A stretch of 46,664 nucleotides of DNA from Lysobacterales bacterium (GTDB taxonomy: Bacteria > Pseudomonadota > Gammaproteobacteria > Xanthomonadales > SZUA-5): the NCBI GenBank assembly GCA_022844135.1, contig JALHMG010000041.1, forward strand, positions 1-46,664. The letters run 5' to 3'. The notes under the pieces are model-generated. The model saw only the letters and a program-made list of their open reading frames with translations, was not told the origin of the DNA and searched no databases. The first letter of the stretch is position 1. Each line of letters starts with the position of its first letter. Of the stretch, positions 34,753 through 40,500 are shown in pieces. Made by a program: the position numbers and the translations under genes.

Positions 34753-35214
34753 TTACATGCCCAAGACCCATAAGCATTTACTTTCCTTCGTTTTTGATTG
34801 GATGAACTCACACATCTTCTCGCCGCACTGATGAACAGCCGGGGCGAGAACTTTGGTTTCGACGGCGGTCCAGATGTCCTGCGCGAATATCGACGCGTAA
34901 CGTGAGAAAAGTAGCTCCCGTGTGGGCTTCGTCGCTACGCCGTCCAGGAATGCACGGAGTTCTTGAACCAGTCGCTCAATTTCTGCTTCTCCAAACCGCT
35001 GAAAAGAGAAGTAATCGAAGGACTCGCTTGCAGCATGAAAACACTCAGCGAAGAAATCAAAGGCAGCATCCCTTATAAAAAATGATCCCGGAAGCCAACA
35101 GGCATGCGCGCGCGGAAGCTCTTTGGGATGAAACTCAAAATACGACGAGCTATCACGGGCCTCAGGTCCTGGCAGGGGTACAAATACCGAAAGATCCACT
35201 ACGCCGTAGCTCAT
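34753..35214 (-). CDS. Cassette gene: hypothetical protein, 153 aa
   Basis: This soluble protein of moderate size (MSYGVVDLSVFVPLPGPEAR, an aromatic-rich middle, and a C-terminal helix with C-G-E-K-M-C-E-F) has no motif I recognise. The ATG lies four bases from an attC-like core and its stop is next to another attC, which is the defining layout of a mobile integron cassette. The gene is AT-richer than the chromosome genes to the left. Confidence 0.6.
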   Translation of the reverse strand: MSYGVVDLSVFVPLPGPEARDSSSYFEFHPKELPRAHACWLPGSFFIRDAAFDFFAECFHAASESFDYFSFQRFGEAEIERLVQELRAFLDGVATKPTRELLFSRYASIFAQDIWTAVETKVLAPAVHQCGEKMCEFIQSKTKESKCLWVLGM

Positions 35215-35217
35215 GAA

Positions 35218-35307
35218 GCCGAACGCCGCGTTAAGCCGCCGCGGTGCCGAGCGCCACGGTCAATGCGAAGGGCCTGTTCCGCAATCGGCTTGATTGATGG
35301 GTTGAAC
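35218..35307 (-). repeat. attC-like recombination site 2
   Basis: GTTCAAC (R'' core) starts it at 35307 on the minus strand. The arms TCAAGCCG and CGGCTTAA pair, and the site ends CGGCGTTCGGC, a close relative of the GCGTTRRRY core. It is about 90 bp. Its R'' core is the exact junction with integrase copy 1. Confidence 0.65.
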
Positions 35308-35413
35308 CAAGCCGCTACGCGGCAGGAACAGCCATCGTAGCTGAAAAATCCCGGCCATCGGCGCACCTTTTCTCGCGCACGCAATCTCGCGTGCGCACAG
35401 AGGGAGAAGGACG
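35297..35413 (+). mobile_element. IS91-like element end, copy 1 (non-coding leader)
   Basis: Homology with the two other copies begins at GATGGGTTGAACCAAGCCGC and continues through a GCCGC-TAC-GCGGC hairpin to the GCGCACGC-AATCTC-GCGTGCGC hairpin and a GGGAGAAGGA ribosome site. The junction GTTGAAC|CAAG matches the GAAC/CAAG target preference known for IS91. No transposase gene is left in the window. Confidence 0.55.
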
Positions 35414-35504
35414 ATGGAAGCATCGGAGCGGGTCCGTTTCGAGGCGCCGTATGGACTACATCTTAGGGCTTTGAAGCTGCAAGGCAAAGCGCCTCAGACC
35501 GTCG
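35414..35504 (+). pseudogene. Tyrosine recombinase fragment, copy 1
   Basis: Only the first 30 codons remain (MEASERVRFEAPYGLHLRAL, then KLQGKAPQT), the start of the SAM-like core-binding domain. The frame then joins GTGTGGGCGCTTACCC, the right end of the palindromic RAYT-type element. It is non-functional. The same leader precedes copies 2 and 3. Confidence 0.75.
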
Positions 35505-35534
35505 TGTGGGCGCTTACCCAGGGCTTGCGCCCTA
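35504..35534. mobile_element. Palindromic RAYT-type element, right-end fragment
   Basis: TGGGCGCTTACCCAGGGCTT followed by GCGCCCT matches the right end of the complete elements at 37.7 and 39.8 kb. The remaining element and its left end are missing, so it marks an old insertion and deletion inside integrase copy 1. Confidence 0.65.
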
Positions 35535-35775
35535 TGCACCGCAGAGCTGGACGACTCCTCGAATCGATAACGATTTGGGTCTCTTTACCGTTCGTGCTAC
35601 CGCGCAGTCCACCATGGCCTACGCGACGCGAAAGTCGGGGGTGCGAGCCAGCTCGATGGAAGTCCGGTTAGGCAACGGGGTCGAGCCTTCATTCGAATTG
35701 CGATCTCAATGCCCTTGCGCTGCGCCCACTCGGGGCTTTCATGCTCGGGGGGCGATTGCACAGAATCATGAGAGG

Positions 35776-36177
35776 TTAGGTTTGCCGCGCGAATCCGAAC
35801 CGCGCTCTGTACGCGTACGATGCTCCAGGTATGCCGATGAATATGAGGTACAGAACCGCGTTTAGCACTGAAGGCTGCGCTCGAGAGCCCGATATGGCGG
35901 GACCAGCCATGAGCTCATGGCCCAAGTAAGCGATTCCAACGAGAAATGTCAGCGTTCCGATGATGCTTCCTACAAACTGGCGGGCCCGTCCTGTAGTTAC
36001 GCACGCGACAGCGATCAGAATGCAAAATACACCGAACCCCACGACGCCCACCGGATGCAGGGAGTCCTTTCCCACCAGTACCATCATCAAGCCAAACAGC
36101 GCCGCGATTGAGCCTAGAAAGATCCGTGCGCCGAGGCTCAGACCTTCGTTGATGGTTTCGTTAGCCTGTTCGTACAC
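35776..36177 (-). CDS. Cassette gene: small membrane protein
   Basis: The GTG at 36177 gives 133 aa starting (M)YEQANETINEGLSLGARIFL; the ATG at 36201 adds eight residues that overlap a transposase relic. Hydrophobic helices lie at about residues 14-33, 41-59, 65-82 and 104-120. The end reads P-S-V-L-N-A-V-L-Y-L-I-F-I-G-I-P-G-A-S-Y-A-Y-R-A-R-F-G, a pattern I recall from a common integron-cassette membrane protein family of unknown function. Its TAA overlaps ACCTAAC, the R'' core of an attC that is cut soon after. Confidence 0.65.
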   Translation of the reverse strand: MYEQANETINEGLSLGARIFLGSIAALFGLMMVLVGKDSLHPVGVVGFGVFCILIAVACVTTGRARQFVGSIIGTLTFLVGIAYLGHELMAGPAISGSRAQPSVLNAVLYLIFIGIPGASYAYRARFGFARQT

Positions 36178-36189
36178 AGCAACCTCTCT

Positions 36190-36382
36190 CGGCAAACCCA
36201 ACGCGCAGCTGGAGCGATGGGTCTACACCATGATCACCAAAGGCGAGCAATACGTGGATCAAGGCCAAGCCTACTTCGAACAACAACACCGAGGCCGCGC
36301 CATCCGCAACCTCATGCACCGCGCCGCCCAACTCGGCATGACCCTCGTTAACCTTGCCGTCGAACAGGCCAAAACGGCATGA
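36190..36382 (+). pseudogene. Transposase-like C-terminal fragment
   Basis: About 63 codons read N-A-Q-L-E-R-W-V-Y-T-M-I-T-K-G-E-Q-Y-V-D-Q-G, then Y-F-E-Q-Q-H-R-G-R-A-I-R-N-L-M-H-R-A-A-Q-L-G-M and a stop. This looks like the C-terminal helices of an IS transposase; I cannot name the family. It is intercalated between two cassette genes and abuts the 5' end of the membrane-protein gene, so it probably replaced that gene's original upstream site. Confidence 0.4.
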
Positions 36383-36392
36383 GCAAAATCAA

Positions 36393-36830
36393 CTACTTGG
36401 CGGTTGTTTCCTGAGAGGCGGCATACGGCGCTGGCATTTCTCTGCAGACGGTTACCTCGTCTGCCCACCACTGGCCTCGCTCGAACGAGCAAAGCAATAG
36501 CCGTGCTGAACCACAAGAGACCTCAAGAACTTGGTTGTCTGCTACCACGAAGTTGAGGGCGACGTCTTTACCAAGAGAATCTGTCCAGGTGGCGGACGCA
36601 GAAACGTCGTGCTCTACAAGCGCTGCATCAGGGATGAAATGGGTTGCCTCGCTGAGGCCGATGGCGTACTGAACAGGTTCATCGACCCACGAAACGAACA
36701 CTCGGCGCCCGCCCTCGAACGTTAGAACTAGCTCGCCTCCAAAATCGTGCACTCTGTTGTGCGACGCATCTTGAAGCGCTTCCTCCTCACCATCCAAGAG
36801 CCTGTAAGAGACCGCGACAAGGATTGGCAT
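36393..36830 (-). CDS. Cassette gene: hypothetical protein, 145 aa
   Basis: The ATG at 36830 is directly against an attC-like core (CAGCGTTAGCT), so I start there (MPILVAVSYRLLDGEEEALQ). The frame continues far upstream but only through repeat sequence. The soluble beta-rich body has F-G-G-E-L-V-L-T-F-E-G-G-R-R-V-F-V-S-W-V and later W-T-D-S-L-G-K-D-V-A-L. No family is recognised. GC is lower than in the chromosomal genes. Confidence 0.6.
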   Translation of the reverse strand: MPILVAVSYRLLDGEEEALQDASHNRVHDFGGELVLTFEGGRRVFVSWVDEPVQYAIGLSEATHFIPDAALVEHDVSASATWTDSLGKDVALNFVVADNQVLEVSCGSARLLLCSFERGQWWADEVTVCREMPAPYAASQETTAK

Positions 36831-36920
36831 GACAGCTAACGCTGCATTAAACCGCGCCGGCCACAGGACCGGTTTTGGGGTAGAAACAGATCCGGCGTCC
36901 GCTTGAATGATGGGTTGAAC
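36831..36920 (-). repeat. attC-like recombination site 3
   Basis: Minus-strand GTTCAAC (ending at 36914-36920) opens it. The arms TTCAAGCGG-A-CGCCGG and CCGGCGC-GGTTTAA pair imperfectly with extra bases, and CAGCGTTAGCT closes it immediately before the ATG of the 145-aa gene. It is about 90 bp. Confidence 0.65.
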
Positions 36921-37026
36921 CAAGCCGCTACGCGGCAGGAACGGCCATAGTAGCTGAAAAGTCCCGGCCATCGGCGCACCTTTTCTCGCGCACGCAATCT
37001 CGCGTGCGCACTGAGGGAGAAGGACG
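36907..37026 (+). mobile_element. IS91-like element end, copy 2 (non-coding leader)
   Basis: This is nearly identical to the leader of copies 1 and 3, starting GATGGGTTGAACCAAGCC and ending with the GCGCACGC/GCGTGCGC hairpin and GGGAGAAGGA site before the recombinase ATG. The left junction again falls on the attC R'' core. Confidence 0.55.
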
Positions 37027-37481
37027 ATGGAAGCATCGGAGCGGGTCCGTTTCGAGGCGCTGTGTGGACTACATCTTAGGGCTTTGAAGCTGCAAGGCAA
37101 AGCGCCTCAGACCGGCGATGGTTATGCCCGCGCGGTGCGGCGCGTGGCGGCGTTTTTCGACCGCTGTCCAGATCGATTGTCGGCCGAGGACTGCAAGAAC
37201 TACTTCGCGTGGCTCATCGACACGCGCTCCTGTGAGCCTCGTGAAAATCGAGCGCTGCGGTTTGCAGTTCTTCTACCGTCACGTGCTGGAGCGCGAGTGG
37301 CCGTGGGTCGAGATGGTCAAGGCGCCGGTGGTGAAGTCGCTGCCCGATGTGCTCACGCTGGATGAGATTGCGCGCATCGTGCTGGCCACGCGCGAGCAAC
37401 GCTATCAGACGTTCTGGTGGACCACCTACAGCATGGGATTGCGCCTCTCTGAGGCGCTTAACCTGTGCCTGCAGGCGTAAA
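37027..37481 (+). pseudogene. Tyrosine recombinase, copy 2 (frameshifted, truncated)
   Basis: This is the longest copy. The first frame encodes the core-binding domain (MEASERVRFEALCGLHLRAL to WLIDTRSC). One extra base at about 37231 (CCTGTGAGCC against CCTGGAGCC in copy 3) shifts the frame, and the second frame continues K-I-E-R-C-G-L-Q-F-F-Y-R-H-V-L-E-R-E-W-P-W to L-P-D-V-L-T-L-D-E-I-A-R-I-V and T-T-Y-S-M-G-L-R-L-S-E-A-L-N-L. That contains the start of the catalytic domain with its first arginine (G-L-R-L-S-E). The remaining catalytic residues are lost at the palindromic element. The sequence looks like the integrase that accompanies IS91-type transposases and not like IntI. Confidence 0.75.
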
Positions 37482-37483
37482 GT

Positions 37484-37756
37484 GACAAGCCCCGCAGGGG
37501 CGCAATGAAATAGCCCAGGGCGCAAGTCCTGGGTAGGCTCGCCCGCGTCCGGGAGAGCCCCGAAAAGGCGAAACGATGTCGCAGCCGTTCGAGGAGGAAC
37601 TCGTGATCTCGACCAAGATCCAAAAGCCTGTTCTGGCCGGCCGCTTTCGCGACGTGCCGATCAGATTTCGCCCTTTCAGGGCTCGATCATGTGGGCGCTT
37701 ACCCAGGGCTTGCGCCCTGGGCTATTGCATTGCGCCCCCTCGGGGCTTGTTCTTGC
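37484..37756. mobile_element. Palindromic RAYT/IS200-type element relic, copy 1
   Basis: The left end CAAGCCCCGCAGGGGCGCAA with AGCCCAGGGCGCAAGTCCTG is mirrored at the right end (CAGGGCTTGCGCCCTGGGCT, then GCGCCCCCTCGGGGCTTG), giving inverted ends of about 50 bp. The interior holds a short frame MSQPFEEELVIS, a decayed start of an IS200-like (REP-associated) transposase. It interrupts recombinase copy 2. Confidence 0.65.
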
Positions 37757-37890
37757 ACACCGGAAACAACCACGCTTCCTTTTTCGGCCTGCAACTATTG
37801 ACCTGCTCACAGCCAACCGCTACCGCGCCAGCCAACAGCCAAAGCGCGAAATTCTTTCCCCTATAAAGATCGCTCTGCGAGAACGGGCTT

Positions 37891-37944
37891 GTTCAACCCG
37901 GGATCAGATCGCGGCTTTGCGCGATCTATCCCTGTTCGTTAGAT
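37891..37944 (-). repeat. attC-like recombination site 4
   Basis: This is the cleanest site, 54 bp. On the minus strand it opens with ATCTAAC (RYYYAAC) and closes with GTTGAAC (GTTRRRY). The arms GGGAT-A-GATCGCG and CGCGATC-TG-ATCCC pair with unpaired extra bases. The opening core lies inside the last codons of the lipoprotein gene. Confidence 0.75.
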
Positions 37945-38375
37945 TTGCCCACGTTAAGCAATAAGAGATCGTTCTTTACGCACGTAAGCTTATACTTGCC
38001 CGGGCGCTCAAAGACAACCCATTTAACGGTCTCGTAAGAATGGATCTCGGCTGGACAACCGTACGTAATTTCGTACCTTCCAGGCTGTACCCACATCGGG
38101 GATTCAATAGACTGATAGTCAGTGACAAATAACCCGCCCCGATCCCCGCCGATACTCCAGACCTCCACCGATTCCCATTTAATGACATCTAAGACAACTT
38201 CGGCGTAATCTTCCGAGTTGTCTGGTTTGACGGTTAGCACCGGATTAAACTTTGCTAGTTCTGACCGAAGGAGGCTACCAGAAGTGGGCTTGGGAGGACC
38301 TGCAGCGCCTTTCGTTACTTGACCGGTGCAAGCGGCTATAGGTATCGCGAAGAGAATCAAAGCGAATCGTTTCAT
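37926..38375 (-). CDS. Cassette gene: lipoprotein
   Basis: The ATG at 38375 gives 149 aa with a lipobox (M-K-R-F-A-L-I-L-F-A-I-P-I-A-A-C). The mature part has about 130 residues with beta-strand character (V-E-V-W-S-I-G-G-D-R-G-G-L-F-V, W-V-Q-P-G-R-Y-E-I-T-Y-G, P-G-K-Y-K-L-T-C-V). I do not recognise the family. It is membrane-anchored in the envelope. The 3' end overlaps attC site 4, and the gene is AT-richer than its chromosomal neighbours. Confidence 0.65.
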   Translation of the reverse strand: MKRFALILFAIPIAACTGQVTKGAAGPPKPTSGSLLRSELAKFNPVLTVKPDNSEDYAEVVLDVIKWESVEVWSIGGDRGGLFVTDYQSIESPMWVQPGRYEITYGCPAEIHSYETVKWVVFERPGKYKLTCVKNDLLLLNVGKSNEQG

Positions 38376-38510
38376 TGGCAAATCTATCGAGACTGTAGAA
38401 AAAGCACTTGAGATCCCGAGCGCCAGTTACTTGGGCGCATCGAGCGCATGTTCGGTCGAAGGAACCCAGCAAAGCGGCGGTCCGCTCGAGCATGAAATTG
38501 GCCGCCAACA

Positions 38511-38700
38511 CTAACGCCGCTGCTGTTTGAGCGAGGCCAGCCTGCGGCAAAAATACTCGCCGCGCCAGCGGACCAGGGCCTTTGCAAGTAATACAAACCC
38601 AAGCATGAATGTGGCTCCTTGCAAAGCGAAACTCAATGGTCTCAGTTCGCTTGACGCTAAGTCGGATCGGAAGTTGAGACATGCAGACAAGATCGCAAAA
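38511..38700 (-). pseudogene. Possible frameshifted tail of the zinc-ribbon cassette gene
   Basis: In another frame this segment encodes W-F-F-A-I-L-S-A-C-L-N-F-R-S-D, then a hydrophobic helix (L-S-F-A-L-Q-G-A-T-F-M-L-G-F-V-L-L-A-K-A-L) and a basic end, and stops in CGGCGTTAG, an attC-like core. It may be the original C-terminus of the neighbouring zinc-ribbon protein after a frameshift, or a separate remnant. Confidence 0.35.
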
Positions 38701-38989
38701 AACCAGAGGCGACCAACGCCGCAACGATTGTGGTGGGCTCGGGTTCTGGTGATATGGGGAGAAGTTCGGCTTCCGGAGCCCAGCCGACGGGTACCATCGA
38801 TTGCAGGTGGGCGTAGGAGTGACAGCTTTGACACCACTCCCACAAACCTCGACGCCCGTTGTGCCAGCGGTAGAGCTGCGCGTGGCCGCACTCGGGACAG
38901 ACTGAGTCAACGCGGATCTTGGTTGGCGATGCCGAAAAGGCGGAGCGCCACGCAGCCCAGTGCTCTTCGGAAACGCTGTGCCACTCCAT
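38657..38989 (-). CDS. Cassette gene: zinc-ribbon protein
   Basis: This 110-aa protein starts at the ATG at 38989, five bases from an attC-like core (a start at 39010 would lie inside the attC). It reads MEWHSVSEEHWAAWRSAFSA, then V-C-P-E-C-G-H (first pair) and W-C-Q-S-C-H (second pair) about 20 residues later, a four-cysteine zinc ribbon, followed by an acidic proline-rich tail. A similar small zinc-ribbon protein is, as I recall, a common cassette product of unknown function. The 3' end may be frameshifted: a hydrophobic tail lies in another frame. Confidence 0.6.
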   Translation of the reverse strand: MEWHSVSEEHWAAWRSAFSASPTKIRVDSVCPECGHAQLYRWHNGRRGLWEWCQSCHSYAHLQSMVPVGWAPEAELLPISPEPEPTTIVAALVASGFLRSCLHVSTSDPT

Positions 38990-38994
38990 TTGCG

Positions 38995-39066
38995 ATCTAA
39001 CGTTGGACATAACCGGCGGGCAAAAAGCGCAGCTTTTTGACCGTCCGGTTGATGGACGGGTTGAAC
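38995..39066 (-). repeat. attC-like recombination site 5
   Basis: The minus strand opens with GTTCAAC (39066-39060) and ends ACGTTAGAT (38995). Outer arms contain ACCGG pairs and the centre is a perfect AAAAAGC-TGC-GCTTTTT hairpin. It is 72 bp. It directly precedes the zinc-ribbon gene and adjoins recombinase copy 3. Confidence 0.7.
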
Positions 39067-39172
39067 CAAGCCGCTTCGCGGCAGGAGCGGCCATCGTAGC
39101 TGAAAAGTCCCGGCCATCGGCGCACCTTTTCTCTCGCACGCAATCTCGCGTGCGTAATGAGGCAGAAGGACG
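39057..39172 (+). mobile_element. IS91-like element end, copy 3 (non-coding leader)
   Basis: The same leader as copies 1 and 2, beginning GACGGGTTGAACCAAGCC and ending in a degenerate version of the CGCACGC/GCGTGCG hairpin before a GGCAGAAGGA ribosome site. The junction is again at the GTTGAAC core of an attC. Confidence 0.55.
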
Positions 39173-39584
39173 ATGGAAGCATCGGAGCGGGTCCGTTTCG
39201 AGGCGCTGTATGGGCAACATCTTAAGGCTTTGAAGCTGCAAGGCAAAGCGCCTCAGACCGTCGATGGATATGCCCGCGCGGTGCGGCGCGTGGCGGCGTT
39301 TTTCGATCGCTGTCCAGATCGATTGTCGGCCGAGGACGTCAAGAACTACCTCGCGTGGCTCATCGACACGCGCTCCTGGAGCCTGGTCAAAATCGAGCGC
39401 TGCGGTTTGCAGTTCTTCTACCGTCACGTGCTGGAGCGCGAGTGGCAGTGGGTCGAGATGGTCAAGGCGCCGGTGTTGATCTTGACCGACACTTGGTGTC
39501 AAGTCGCTGCCCGATCTGCTCACGCAGGGTGAGATCGCGCGCATCGTGCGGGCCACGCGCGAGCGCCGTTATCAGACGTTCTGA
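39173..39584 (+). pseudogene. Tyrosine recombinase, copy 3 (inactivated by small insertion)
   Basis: The core-binding domain is intact in frame (MEASERVRFEALYGQHLKAL to V-L-E-R-E-W-Q-W-V-E-M-V-K-A-P-V). At about 39475 three bases of copy 2 are replaced by 25, containing a GACAC-TTG-GTGTC hairpin. The frame is lost, although the following DNA still matches the catalytic-domain start. The alignment ends at CAGACGTTCTGA, where the palindromic RAYT-type element begins. Confidence 0.75.
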
Positions 39585-39863
39585 GACAAGCCCCGCAGGG
39601 GCGCAATGAAATAGCCCAGGGCGCAAGCCCTGGGTAGGCTCGCCCGCGTCCCGGAGAGTCCTGAAAGGGCGAAACCGATGGCGCAGCCGTTCGCGGAGGA
39701 ACTCGTCCATGTCGTGCGCTGGACCAAGAACCGAGAGCCTGTTTTGACCCATGCGGGGCGTGCCGATCAGATTTCGCCCTTTCAGGGCTCGATCATGTGG
39801 GAGCTTACCCAGGGCTTGCGCCCTGGGCTAATGCATTGCGCCCCTTCGGGGCTTGTTCTTGCG
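39584..39863. mobile_element. Palindromic RAYT/IS200-type element relic, copy 2
   Basis: It has the same inverted ends as the 37.5-kb element. The interior frame at 39678 reads MAQPFAEELVHVVRWTKNRE, close to the N-terminus of IS200-like REP-associated transposases (M-x-Q-S-x-x-x-x-x-V-H-x-V-F-S-T-K-N-R-E-P). The catalytic histidines and tyrosine are missing. It sits at a different position in its recombinase host than copy 1, so the insertions were independent. Confidence 0.65.
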
Positions 39864-39880
39864 TACCAGAAGATCGCGCA

Positions 39881-39932
39881 CGCGGCAGGAGCGGCCATCG
39901 TAGCTGAAAAATCCCGGCCATCGGCGCACCTT
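39881..39932 (+). mobile_element. IS91-like leader fragment, copy 4
   Basis: CGCGGCAGGAGCGGCCATCG, then TAGCTGAAAAATCCCGGCCA and TCGGCGCACC match the leader of the three recombinase copies. Both ends are cut: the left by the RAYT-type relic and the right by the next hairpin repeat. Confidence 0.65.
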
Positions 39933-39938
39933 CCCATC

Positions 39939-40125
39939 GCTTTGGCAAGCGCAGCTTTTGGATCGCCGAGTTGCACTCGGCGCTTTTCGTTCCGAGTTTC
40001 CTGGTGCCACTTGCAAGCCCGCTTGCCGAGTTGAACTCCGCGTTCCAGCGAAGTGCCACTTGCAAGTCCGCTTGCCGAGTTCAACTCGGCGTTCCAACGA
40101 AGTGCCGAAACTAATCGCTGGCAAC
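39939..40125. repeat. GCTTTGGCAAGCGCAGCTT repeat, copy 1, with 49-bp internal duplication
   Basis: This starts CGCTTTGGCAAGCGCAGCTT and contains a CGCCGAGT-TGC-ACTCGGCG hairpin (39964-39982). Two tandem 49-bp units (40004-40052 and 40053-40101) follow, the second with a GCCGAGTT-C-AACTCGGC hairpin. Related copies lie at 42.65 and 45.17 kb. The 375 bases from here to the FG-GAP gene contain no gene, only a near-repeat of CGGCTATCCC at about 40377 and 40404. Confidence 0.75.
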
Positions 40126-40500
40126 AACGTTGGCGCCGCGCTGCGCGATGTGTCCGAAGCGCGACTCCTCGGCGTCGAATGCGCTGCGCGCGATGGCATC
40201 GCATCGGCTTCGATGGGTGATGCCCGGTCTGGCCTGGGAACGCCGACGTCCTCCTCGGCACGTATGTCAGGGATCGGGAACAACTCTCTCTGCACTTCCA
40301 GCCCTGCCCGCGATCGGCCACAGCTGCTGGCTGTCTGGCGACAGGCGGCGTCAGTGGCGCAGGTACTGCAACAAATCGGCTATCCCCAGTTCATGCGACA
40401 AGTCGGCTATCCCCCATTCATGGGACGACACCCGGCAGCGCCGATTGGACACTTTGCCTGTTGCTTTGCGCGACGCTTCCTATCCCTGCTGAGAACAACG

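Noticed and set aside
37027-37481. Integron integrase IntI
   Set aside because: The visible core-binding and early catalytic segments look like IS91-associated tyrosine recombinases, and the IntI-specific region cannot be present in the truncated copies.
38376-38517. A sixth attC between the lipoprotein and zinc-ribbon genes
   Set aside because: A CGTTAG core is present but I could not find paired arms with the attC layout, so it is not listed as a site.
39958-40500. Upstream extension of the FG-GAP protein
   Set aside because: The 181 extra codons translate hairpin repeats, while a signal peptide starts at the ATG at 40501.
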